Positions 1 to 6,274 of a DNA stretch of 7,234 bases are shown one piece after another. The notes under the pieces are model-generated. The model did not search any database. It was not told the DNA's origin and saw nothing but the letters and a program-made list of their open reading frames with translations. A program made the translations under genes and the position numbers. Within the stretch, counting starts at the first letter, position 1. Every line of letters starts with the position of its first letter. Source of the stretch: Burkholderiales bacterium UBA6064 (GTDB lineage Bacteria; Pseudomonadota; Gammaproteobacteria; Burkholderiales; Burkholderiaceae_B); assembly GCA_002428895.1 (NCBI GenBank), contig DIYC01000093.1, positions 725 through 7,958 of the forward strand. Direction: 5' to 3'.

Positions 1-1433
1 ATGCTCTTGGGGTCGATTTTCACCAGCTCGGCCAGCGGGTCTTGCAGGCGGCGGGCGATGGATACGGCACCGCGCAGGCTCACATCCAGCTCGGGCAGTT
101 CCTTGCTGGCGAACTCGGAGGCGGAATACACCGACGCGCCCGCCTCACTCACCACCACCTTCTCGATGGGCGTGCCCGGCGCCATCTGCTGGACGCGCTT
201 GATCAGGTCGGCCGCCAGCTTGTCGGTCTCGCGGCTGGCGGTGCCATTGCCGATGGCGATCAAGCTAACGGCATGTTTTTGGCATAAGTGCGCTAAGGTG
301 GCTTGGCTACCATGCCAATCTTTGCGCGGTTCATGGGGGTAAATGGTAGTGGTTTCAAGCACTTGGCCTGTTACGCTGACCACAGCGACTTTGACTCCGG
401 TTCGAATACCAGGGTCTAGCCCCAGGGTGGCTTTGGTGCCGGCAGGTGCTGCCAGCAATAAGTCTTTTAGATTGCGACCAAACACGGCAATTGCCTCGGC
501 CTCAGCAGTTTCGCGAAGCGAGGTTAGTAATTCAGTTTCTAGTCGAGGTGCAATTTTAACTTTCCAGGCCCAGCGGCATACCATTTCTAAAAATTCTAAA
601 CGCGGGGTAGTGCGCGTGCCGTGTGCACTTAATTTTAAGAAATTGGCAATAGTTATTTCAAAGGGGTGGCGTAGTTTGTTGTCTTTAGATTCAAGTGCTT
701 CGGGTAGGTCGATGTTTAACCCCAATACTTCTTGATCTCGACCACGCAGCATGGCTAACATGCGGTGACTGGCTACTTTTTTTAGGGGTTCGTGATAGTC
801 AAAATAATCTTTAAATTTAAGGCTTTCGGGTGTATCGTTGGTGCTGGTTTTGAACGCAGCAATGACGCCATGTTCAAGCAGGTGTGTACGAATACGCTCG
901 AGCAGATCAGCTTGTTCAGCCCATTGTTCAGACAAAATATCGCGAACGCCATTTAACACCTCGGCACTGTTGTTAAAACCTGCTTCGGGATTAATAAATT
1001 GCTCTGCCCAAACTGCTGGGTTACAGTCGAGGGTGTTTAAAATGCCATCAGCCAAAGGCTGTAAGCCCGCTTCGCGTGCCATGTGTGCGCGTGTTTTGCG
1101 TTTGGGTTTAAAGGGTAAGTACAAATCTTCAAGTGTTTGTTTATTGTTGCAGGCTAAAATTTTGGTTTCTAAGTCGGCACTGAGTTTGTCTTGTTTACGA
1201 ATGCTGTCTAAAACCGTGGTTTTACGGGCTTGTAGATCGCGTAAATACTCTAATCGTTCCTCAAGTAATCGAAGTTGACTGTCGTCTAGGCCGCCGGTGG
1301 CTTCTTTTCTGTAGCGGGCAATAAACGGGACTGTTGCCCCTTCGTCAAGTAGTTGCACAGTGGCCTCAATTTGAGCTTGCTTAACGGCAAGCTCTTGGGC
1401 CAGTTGGTTGATAATTTCAAGATGATAAGACAT
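1..1433 (-). CDS. tex: Tex, S1/YqgF-domain transcription accessory protein (5' part, runs off left edge)
   Basis: Tex is a cytoplasmic nucleic-acid-binding protein that acts on transcription complexes. Its usual order is an N-terminal helical region, a YqgF/RNase H-like domain, HhH motifs and a C-terminal S1 domain. The first 477 codons are present, out of about 770 in E. coli Tex, so the HhH and S1 parts lie outside the window. Family blocks seen: LDEGATVPFIARYRKEATGG near residues 28-47, LEDLYLPFKPKRKTR, FKDYFDYHEPL, FGRNLKDLLLAAPAGTKATL, the YqgF motif LGLDPGIRTGVK with Asp340, AIGNGTASRET near 393-403, and SEAGASVYSASE followed by SLRGAVSIARRLQDPLAE. The ATG at 1433 puts the protein start where the family starts, but no good Shine-Dalgarno sequence precedes it. 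The gene lies 70 bases downstream of the metallopeptidase gene in the same direction, so readthrough is possible. Codons 395-477 (bases 1-251) have a very different base composition from the rest. Confidence 0.96.
   Translation of the reverse strand, partial: MSYHLEIINQLAQELAVKQAQIEATVQLLDEGATVPFIARYRKEATGGLDDSQLRLLEERLEYLRDLQARKTTVLDSIRKQDKLSADLETKILACNNKQTLEDLYLPFKPKRKTRAHMAREAGLQPLADGILNTLDCNPAVWAEQFINPEAGFNNSAEVLNGVRDILSEQWAEQADLLERIRTHLLEHGVIAAFKTSTNDTPESLKFKDYFDYHEPLKKVASHRMLAMLRGRDQEVLGLNIDLPEALESKDNKLRHPFEITIANFLKLSAHGTRTTPRLEFLEMVCRWAWKVKIAPRLETELLTSLRETAEAEAIAVFGRNLKDLLLAAPAGTKATLGLDPGIRTGVKVAVVSVTGQVLETTTIYPHEPRKDWHGSQATLAHLCQKHAVSLIAIGNGTASRETDKLAADLIKRVQQMAPGTPIEKVVVSEAGASVYSASEFASKELPELDVSLRGAVSIARRLQDPLAELVKIDPKS
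230..265. other. Abrupt composition breakpoint inside tex
   Basis: By hand count, bases 1-240 contain 162 G/C (about 67%), bases 241-540 about 53%, and 541-600 only 40%. On the window-left side just 9 of 83 codons end in A or T, and Leu is always CTG; on the other side A/T-ending codons, TTA and CTA are common. The change falls on the codons for the conserved motif AIGNGTASRET, and the reading frame is undisturbed. Two related tex genes would share most identity here, so this is where recombination or mis-assembly would be expected to join them. Confidence 0.85.
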
Positions 1434-1503
1434 GGGGCGCTGAATGAGATGCAAAATTGCAAAGTGGTTAAATCAACCTTGAATTGTGCCACAGCTTAAG
1501 GGG

Positions 1504-2874
1504 TTAGGTTTGATCAAAGATTTGATTAAAGTTAGGCCCTGTTGGCGCAAAGGCATACAAGGGAAGTTCTTCAGGTAATTCATATCCAATTTCTTCTGCA
1601 GCAGCATATACTGTGTGCCGAAGTTCTGGGTTATGCATGACGATTGTATTTAAAAAAATACCAAAATTTGTTTTGTCTGCAATATTGTTTGTATTGTCGT
1701 TAAAGCGATCACCGCTATCGGTGCTCAGCATTAAGTCTTGTAAAAAAAGAGTTTGAATACTAAAGGTTTTCGGTTCTGTCCAGCCTGCACCATTAGGGGT
1801 TCTAAAACTTAATTCAATCGTGGGGTTGTCTGATAGAGTGCTCCAAATTTCAAATGCCTTGATGAAATCACCTTGGTCAATTGCCGTATTAAGCTGTTCA
1901 AAAAGTGTTTGGTAGGTTGTGTAATCGCTTCGGGGTGAAGAGCGTACAGTAGAATTGTCATTTTTTTTAAAATTGGTGTTGAATACCAAAGTGTCTACAC
2001 TGTAATCATCCGCATCCACATTAATCCCTGTATTAATTCCCTGGTTTTCAATTTCATTCACAATCTTGGATAAAAACAGAGATTGTTCTCGGGAGTGAGA
2101 ATTGCCCGTATCGTGAATGTCGTTTTCATTCTCGCCATGAAGATCATGCCCGACTTCATGAATTATTGTTCTTAATAAATTATAGGGATGTTCAGATTGA
2201 AGAAATACTCCGCTTTGATTCAACGGAGAGTCATTACCTGCAAAATTAAAACCTACAACAATACCTTTGTTACTTTCTTTTAAGGGTAATAAATGAAAAG
2301 CATAGTGATCATCTTGCTTCGAAGCTAAAAAATGTATGTGCGTTGCAAAAGTCTCGCTGTTGTTATAAGCGATTACAAACGAATTGGCTGCTTGGCCTGC
2401 ATTAGGGCCATCAAACGTAATTATTTGGCCGTCTATTAAGGTAAACTCAACAAATGAGAGGGTTTCGTCTACTTCGGTGGGCAGTTGGCCTGTCTCATCT
2501 GCAGTAACTCTTAGACCGTTACCGTTTAAAGACCCAGTAATGCTTTGTTCAATGGCATCTATATTTTCTGGAGTAAGTGGAATTTGGCTGTACTTATTTT
2601 CAACTTGGGTACTACTACGCGATGCATGGGCAACTACAAAGGCACGTATGCTGCCATAGCCCAATACTTCTACTAAATACGTTGCAAGTTGTTGATTCTC
2701 TGGTTTTTCTAATTCTTCGATACTCAGCGTTGAGTCTTCCAATACCTGATTCATTTGTTCAACGATAATTTGGTCTTGATTTCTATTTAGGTCGGTTGAA
2801 TTTAATTCCAGAGTTTGATCTGTCGATGTACAAGCTGCGGGCGTGCTGCCGATAATTGTGAATTGTGTTGCCAT
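1504..2874 (-). CDS. Putative zinc metallopeptidase (HEXXH, gluzincin-like), family not recognised
   Basis: This 456-residue protein has no recognised full-length family. The decisive motif is HEVGHDLHGEN, His239-Glu240-x-x-His243, preceded by hydrophobic residues (LLRTII) as in zincin active-site helices. A glycine at the metzincin position is missing. Glu263 (SREQSLFL), 20 residues after His243, could be a gluzincin-type third zinc ligand, with His246, His254 and His260 as alternatives. The M91 (NleD-like) effector peptidases are a possible distant match, but that is inference. The protein is acidic and rich in Asn, Asp, Ser and Thr. It has no N-terminal signal peptide or membrane segment, so it is either cytoplasmic or exported by a signal-independent route. 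The ATG at 2874 is the first possible start, because an in-frame TAA lies 18 bases upstream; no clear ribosome binding site is seen. It lies just upstream of tex and divergent from the lipoprotein gene. Confidence 0.72.
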   Translation of the reverse strand: MATQFTIIGSTPAACTSTDQTLELNSTDLNRNQDQIIVEQMNQVLEDSTLSIEELEKPENQQLATYLVEVLGYGSIRAFVVAHASRSSTQVENKYSQIPLTPENIDAIEQSITGSLNGNGLRVTADETGQLPTEVDETLSFVEFTLIDGQIITFDGPNAGQAANSFVIAYNNSETFATHIHFLASKQDDHYAFHLLPLKESNKGIVVGFNFAGNDSPLNQSGVFLQSEHPYNLLRTIIHEVGHDLHGENENDIHDTGNSHSREQSLFLSKIVNEIENQGINTGINVDADDYSVDTLVFNTNFKKNDNSTVRSSPRSDYTTYQTLFEQLNTAIDQGDFIKAFEIWSTLSDNPTIELSFRTPNGAGWTEPKTFSIQTLFLQDLMLSTDSGDRFNDNTNNIADKTNFGIFLNTIVMHNPELRHTVYAAAEEIGYELPEELPLYAFAPTGPNFNQIFDQT

Positions 2875-2903
2875 TGTAGTTTGAGGTGCTTATTTAAAGT
2901 AAT

Positions 2904-2921
2904 GGTCTAAATTGGTAGACC
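2904..2921. promoter_or_regulatory. Perfect inverted repeat GGTCTA-N6-TAGACC, operator-like
   Basis: GGTCTA at 2904-2909 and TAGACC at 2916-2921 form a perfect 6-bp-arm dyad with a 6-base spacer. It starts 29 bases upstream of the metallopeptidase start codon, a position typical of a repressor operator or a 5' UTR hairpin. One more GGTCTA half-site abuts the lipoprotein ATG at 3091-3096. The regulator, if any, is unknown. Confidence 0.4.
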
Positions 2922-2923
2922 GA

Positions 2924-2945
2924 GGTTAACTCATAGCGAGTTACC
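2924..2945. promoter_or_regulatory. Imperfect inverted repeat GGTTAACTC / GAGTTACC, operator-like
   Basis: The left arm GGTTAACTC (2924-2932) pairs with the right arm GAGTTACC (2938-2945) with one bulged T and a 5-base loop. It sits 2 bases from the GGTCTA dyad, so the two form a tandem pair of palindromes spanning about 42 bases upstream of the metallopeptidase gene. A tandem operator is the simplest reading; an RNA structure in the leader is the alternative. Confidence 0.35.
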
Positions 2946-3096
2946 AAAATGATTAAGTAACTAAAAAATCAATTTTGTTCAATTTTATTGAAGCTACCTT
3001 ACAGAATGCTTTGTATTCAATTTGACTTTGCCCTTGTGCTTAAAGGGTTTGAGTGCGTAATAATACTCTTTTTTATTTTTTGATTATTAAGGTCTA

Positions 3097-3549
3097 ATGA
3101 TTGTGGCGAATAGGGTGTGTGGGTATCAAGTTTTTGGCAGGATGTGCAATGATTGTTTAAAGTGCCGCTGGCCGCATTTTTTGCGCGTTTTTGTTGCTGT
3201 GCCTCTATTTTCTTGTTTGGCTGGCTGTGTTAGTGTCGAACTAAGTTTGCAAAAACCAGTCAAGCCACTTACGCATGCCGAAGCCGAAAAGTATTTAAAC
3301 CAAAAAGACCAATTTTTAGCCGAACTTAATCAGCAATTATTTGAACAAGAAAGAGCTTGCTACGATCGTTTTTTAGTGTCTGATTGTGTCGATGCAGTAC
3401 GCGCTAACCGAGCTGATTATAAACGTGCCCATATTGAAGCTGAAGCAACCGCCAATGAGATTATTCGATTGCAGCGGTACAAGAAAAAATTAAACGAAAA
3501 AAATAACCCAAAACCAAAACCAAAACCAAAACCAAAAACTAAGCCATGA
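3097..3549 (+). CDS. Putative small lipoprotein with C-terminal Pro-Lys repeat
   Basis: The N-terminus has a basic stretch (KCRWPHFLR), a hydrophobic core (VFVAVPLFSCLAG) and a lipobox LAGC with Cys44 as the predicted lipidation site, pointing to export and anchoring at a membrane facing the periplasm. The mature part is charged and helical, with a Cys-Tyr-x-Arg-Phe-x-Val-x-Asp-Cys motif (CYDRFLVSDC, near residues 88-97) whose two cysteines could form a disulfide. Similar Cys-motif small proteins are known, to my recollection, as uncharacterised proteins of Burkholderiales. The tail is basic with five Pro-Lys units and could contact cell wall or nucleic acid; that is speculation. The start is uncertain: 3097 has AAGG four bases upstream, whereas ATG 3142 gives a more usual signal-peptide length (Cys29) but lacks a spaced ribosome binding site. 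It is codirectional with mrr, 78 bases away, but nothing ties it to defence. Confidence 0.7.
   Translation: MIVANRVCGYQVFGRMCNDCLKCRWPHFLRVFVAVPLFSCLAGCVSVELSLQKPVKPLTHAEAEKYLNQKDQFLAELNQQLFEQERACYDRFLVSDCVDAVRANRADYKRAHIEAEATANEIIRLQRYKKKLNEKNNPKPKPKPKPKTKP
3508..3537 (+). repeat. Five tandem CCAAAA hexamers coding for (Pro-Lys)5
   Basis: Five perfect copies of CCAAAA lie in frame at the 3' end of the lipoprotein gene and encode alternating Pro and Lys. Because the unit is six bases, gain or loss of units changes tail length without shifting the frame. Such arrays are prone to slippage. Confidence 0.9.
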
Positions 3550-3615
3550 ATTTGAAAGTTTTTTCTTGTTGTATCTTTCTTGCATAGGCATAATCATTTA
3601 ATTTGGTTTTTTATT

Positions 3616-3627
3616 GGTTTTGAAACC
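3616..3627. promoter_or_regulatory. GGTTT-TG-AAACC dyad abutting the mrr start codon
   Basis: A perfect 5-bp-arm inverted repeat with a 2-base centre ends on the base before the mrr ATG at 3628. It takes the place where a Shine-Dalgarno sequence would be, and none is visible. It could be an operator, or chance in a T-rich leader. Confidence 0.25.
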
Positions 3628-4527
3628 ATGACAATCCCTAAGTTTCAAGAGATTACTCTTCCTATGCTCAAGTTAGCTGCCGATGGTCAGATTTGGGCTA
3701 TGTCAGATGCGCGAAAAAAACTTGCTCAGTATTTTCAGCTTAGCGTTGAGGAAATCGAGGAGTTGCTTCCTAGTGGTCGCCAGTCGCGTTTTACAAATCG
3801 GGTTTCCTGGGCAAAAGTTTACCTTGAGCAAGGTGGTTTGCTGTCATCACCAAAGCGAGCGCATTTTCAAATTACAGAGATTGGTAAAGTGGTGTTACAA
3901 AATCCGCCTGCAGAGATAAGTATCAAGTTTCTCACTCAATATTCGAATTTTCAGGGGTTTCGCAGTCGTACTCTCAACAGTGATTCAGTTGAACCAATTG
4001 ACACAGGCTCTGATACACCCGAAGAAGTTTTAGAGTCAGCGTACCTTACAATTCGTAAAAATCTTGCAATCGAAGTTTTACAACGAGTAAAAGGATGTGC
4101 ACCTGGGTTTTTCGAGCGTCTTGTTATTGATTTGTTATTAAAGATGGGCTATGGCCGAGCAGGTGGTGGCTTTGGTGAGCGTGTGGGTCAAGCTGGGGAT
4201 GCGGGGATCGATGGGATTCTCTCTGAAGATAGGCTTGGCTTAGAAATGGTCTATTTGCAAGCAAAGCGTTGGGAAGGAACTGTTGGTCGCCCTGAAATAC
4301 AAAAATTTGTTGGTGCGCTTCATGGTAAAAGAGCCCGAAAAGGTGTTTTTATAACAACAGGTACTTTTTCTGCGGATGCAATTGCTTATGTGCAAACGAT
4401 CGACCCAAAAGTTGCATTGGTTGATGGCAAGCAGCTGGCTGAGTACATGATTGATTTTTGTCTTGGTGTTTCCTTAGCAAGTACCTATGAAGTTAAGAGA
4501 ATTGATACAGATTACTTTGAAGAATAG
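3628..4527 (+). CDS. mrr: Mrr-type restriction endonuclease (type IV, methyl-directed)
   Basis: Mrr cleaves DNA carrying methylation foreign to the host (N6-methyladenine or 5-methylcytosine contexts in E. coli). At 299 residues it is close to the 304 of E. coli Mrr and aligns along its length. An N-terminal winged-helix Mrr_N domain (about residues 1-90) begins MTIPKFQEITLPMLK. The C-terminal PD-(D/E)xK domain contains FERLVIDLLLKMGYG, GDAGIDG with catalytic Asp195, LQAKRW with Gln211-x-Lys213 (the Q-x-K variant usual in Mrr), GRPEIQKFVGAL, KGVFITTG and the terminal DTDYFEE. The ATG at 3628 matches the family N-terminus; an in-frame TTG at 3580 would add 16 residues with no family counterpart. 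No Shine-Dalgarno is visible. The ATPase gene follows after 44 bases with no terminator seen, so mrr is probably cotranscribed with the ATPase/DUF4276 pair. All key residues are present, so it is expected to be active. Confidence 0.95.
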   Translation: MTIPKFQEITLPMLKLAADGQIWAMSDARKKLAQYFQLSVEEIEELLPSGRQSRFTNRVSWAKVYLEQGGLLSSPKRAHFQITEIGKVVLQNPPAEISIKFLTQYSNFQGFRSRTLNSDSVEPIDTGSDTPEEVLESAYLTIRKNLAIEVLQRVKGCAPGFFERLVIDLLLKMGYGRAGGGFGERVGQAGDAGIDGILSEDRLGLEMVYLQAKRWEGTVGRPEIQKFVGALHGKRARKGVFITTGTFSADAIAYVQTIDPKVALVDGKQLAEYMIDFCLGVSLASTYEVKRIDTDYFEE

Positions 4528-4571
4528 GCTAAACTTGATGCACTTAACGACAGGGTATTTGAGAACCTATC

Positions 4572-5687
4572 ATGAAAATACAAAAACTTGAAATTAAGGG
4601 CTTTAAAAGTATTGCTCATGTTTTATTTGAAAATTGCTCCCCTTTTTTAGTTTTTGCGGGAGCCAATGGCGCAGGAAAAAGTAACCTGGTTGATGCATTG
4701 GTATTTTTAAGTGTAGTTGTTGAACGGGGTGCATTTCAAGCGATTCGTCAGTTTGGGGGCTTTAACCAGATTCATTGTTTTAAGTTCCGAAAAGAGCAGC
4801 GCACTACCATGTCGTTTGCATTAAAAATTAACATCGAGAATGTGCTGTACGAATATTCTTTAAAAATTCGATCACTGAATCAATCACCTGAATTAGAAGA
4901 AACGCTAAAAATTAATAATAATGTTGTTGTTGATCGTAAAGCTCATGGCGACACTTTAATTTGTATGACTGAAGGTAATCCTTTACAAAAATTACCCGAT
5001 TACCCGAATGAAAAGTCTGCTTTGATGCTTTTAGCTAAAAACCCTTTGTACGGATTTTTAACGAATGTACGCGTTTTTCGAATCGATCCCTTTGCTGCCA
5101 AAGAGCCCGACACCTCAACTACAGACGCCAGTACCTTAGATGCCCAAGGCAAAAACATTGCCACAATTCTTTCTATTCTTGAGAAAGAGGATAATTTTCG
5201 AAGCCAAATTTTAGAATGGATCGAGTTAATTGTTCCTGGTATGGAGAGTGTTTCAACCGAAAAACAGCGTCTTGATTCATCAACCGTCATTACATTCAAA
5301 GAGGAAGGTACCAAAACAAGATTTCCAGCGAAGTTGGTTTCTGACGGTACAATTTGTGCGCTTTGCATACTCACAGCAGTATTAAGTCGCGCCAAGTCGA
5401 TTGGCATTACAATCATCGAAGAACCTGAAAGGGGTATTCATCCTAAAGCGATTTCTGAATTGGTGTCTTTGATGCGTCAGAATGCTTCAACTAAACACCC
5501 TGTATTTATTACGACGCACAGTGAATCGGTTGTGCGAGGTTTAGAAACGGAAGAGTTATATTTTGTGAGCAAATCAGATGGTAAAACGCAGGTGAAAAGT
5601 GCATTAACTGCTCACGTTGATAAAAAACTAATCCCTTTAGATACTGCATGGTTAACGAATCTATTTGATGGTGGTTTGCCATGGTGA
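4572..5687 (+). CDS. ABC/AAA-type ATPase of a probable two-gene defence system (AAA_21/COG4637-like)
   Basis: This 371-residue SMC/Rad50-like ATPase is not membrane-associated. It starts MKIQKLEIKGFKSI, the typical first strand of RecF-like ATPases. Walker A is GANGAGKS at 30-37. The block LDAQGKNIATILSIL fits the mid-region of this family. The signature-like VSDGT (Ser257-Thr260) is followed by Walker B TIIEE with Glu283-Glu284, continuing PERGIHP, and by the switch histidine His316 in ITTHSES. There is no long coiled coil, so it is of the small, single-polypeptide kind found beside TOPRIM or DUF4276 partners rather than an SMC protein. Walker B has Glu instead of Asp at the metal-binding position, as several family members do. 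A GAG eight bases before ATG 4572 is a weak ribosome binding site. Its stop overlaps the next start by 7 bases, implying translational coupling and a partner relationship. The role is inferred: nucleotide-driven sensor or regulator in anti-phage defence. Confidence 0.88.
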   Translation: MKIQKLEIKGFKSIAHVLFENCSPFLVFAGANGAGKSNLVDALVFLSVVVERGAFQAIRQFGGFNQIHCFKFRKEQRTTMSFALKINIENVLYEYSLKIRSLNQSPELEETLKINNNVVVDRKAHGDTLICMTEGNPLQKLPDYPNEKSALMLLAKNPLYGFLTNVRVFRIDPFAAKEPDTSTTDASTLDAQGKNIATILSILEKEDNFRSQILEWIELIVPGMESVSTEKQRLDSSTVITFKEEGTKTRFPAKLVSDGTICALCILTAVLSRAKSIGITIIEEPERGIHPKAISELVSLMRQNASTKHPVFITTHSESVVRGLETEELYFVSKSDGKTQVKSALTAHVDKKLIPLDTAWLTNLFDGGLPW

Positions 5688-6274
5688 ATGTGAATCAAAA
5701 TAAAGTTCGAAAAATTGGTTTTATTGTTGAAGGTGCGAGTGAGAGAATCATTATTGAATCGATAGCCTTTAAAAGTTTTTTAAGTAAAAATGATTTCGAG
5801 TTGGTTTCCCCTGTGATTGATGCCAATGGCGCAGGAAATTTATTACCTCATAACATTCAGGCATATATCAATCGTTTTAAGCAGCAACAAGTTGATGCGA
5901 TTTATGTTCTAACCGATTTGGAAAATGAGTCAAGTAACGATATTGTTAGACAAAGAGTAGAGCATCCAGATATTGCTTTTATATTTATAGCCGTTAAAGC
6001 GCTTGAAGCTTGGTACCTTGCGGATACTTCTGCAATTCAGACCTGGCTTAAACTCGATTCTTTTTATGAAGATCAACCAGAGCAAACTCCAAGTAAACCA
6101 TGGGATAGGCTCAAAGAAATTGCAAATGAAAATGGCCGATCCGGGCCAGGGCAAAAAATAGGTTTTGCAAAAAAGATGACAAAACATTGGAATTTTTCTA
6201 TTGAAAATGCAGCCTTGCATCCTGCTTGTCCAAGTGCCAAAGAATTAATTCAGCATTTCACTGTAAACCTTTGA
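5681..6274 (+). CDS. DUF4276/TOPRIM-like protein, probable effector partner of the ATPase
   Basis: This 197-residue protein has the order of motifs typical of DUF4276, a TOPRIM-like fold. It has an N-terminal strand ending in the acidic motif VEGASE (Glu17, Glu21), a GNLL segment at 52-55, a second strand YVLTDLE with Asp79 and Glu81 in the place of the TOPRIM DxD, the motif VKALEAWYLAD (Glu108, Trp110, Asp114), and the C-terminal GFAKKMTKHW and CPSAKELIQHF blocks. These acidic residues would bind metal, so a nuclease or related activity is expected but unproven. The ATG at 5681 overlaps the ATPase gene (ATGGTGA) and is preceded five bases upstream by GGTGGT, a weak Shine-Dalgarno. The pair resembles a split OLD-type ATPase/TOPRIM, analogous to PARIS (AriA/AriB), though the PARIS effector belongs to DUF4435. 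Family assignment is from motif memory, not a profile search. Confidence 0.78.
   Translation: MVNVNQNKVRKIGFIVEGASERIIIESIAFKSFLSKNDFELVSPVIDANGAGNLLPHNIQAYINRFKQQQVDAIYVLTDLENESSNDIVRQRVEHPDIAFIFIAVKALEAWYLADTSAIQTWLKLDSFYEDQPEQTPSKPWDRLKEIANENGRSGPGQKIGFAKKMTKHWNFSIENAALHPACPSAKELIQHFTVNL
5822..5838 (+). repeat. 17-base direct repeat of the ATPase Walker A coding sequence
   Basis: The 17 bases at 5822-5838 are identical to 4662-4678 in the ATPase gene, in the same reading frame. They encode ANGAGK in the ATPase Walker A loop and ANGAGN here. The two copies are 1160 bases apart in adjacent genes. Confidence 0.85.

Larger units (their letters stand above)
2875..3096. promoter_or_regulatory. 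Divergent intergenic region with presumed promoters
   Basis: This AT-rich stretch separates the oppositely transcribed metallopeptidase and lipoprotein genes, so promoters for both should lie here. A TTGACT box at 3022-3027 is the best plus-strand -35 candidate, but no good -10 hexamer sits at 16-18 bases from it; TAATAA/TAATAC around 3058-3066 is a possible -10 paired with TTGTGC at 3034-3039. T-rich runs occupy 3068-3081. No small gene or RNA could be recognised. Two inverted repeats near the metallopeptidase start are listed separately. Confidence 0.4.

Noticed and set aside
1..1278. Three long plus-strand open frames (1-342, 343-735, 838-1278)
   Set aside because: They are antisense to tex, whose minus-strand translation matches the family over the whole stretch; their own sequences are low-complexity and unlike any family.
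1286..1492. Minus-strand open frame of 68 codons
   Set aside because: It overlaps the tex start in another frame and has no recognisable features.
2146..2160. Metzincin-type zinc site in the metallopeptidase
   Set aside because: The glycine and third histidine of HEXXHXXGXXH are not in register; the glycine is one residue too late.
2384..2768. Plus-strand open frames inside the metallopeptidase gene
   Set aside because: They are antisense to a 456-codon frame carrying a clear HEXXH motif and show no domain of their own.
3031..3081. Possible intrinsic terminator (CCCTT/AAGGG, or GAGT/ACTC followed by T-runs)
   Set aside because: The stems are only 4-5 bp, and the region lies between divergent genes where no transcript needs to end.
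5000..5416. Minus-strand open frame inside the ATPase gene
   Set aside because: It is antisense to the conserved ATPase core, so treated as a shadow; the same applies to 5930-6220 within the DUF4276 gene.
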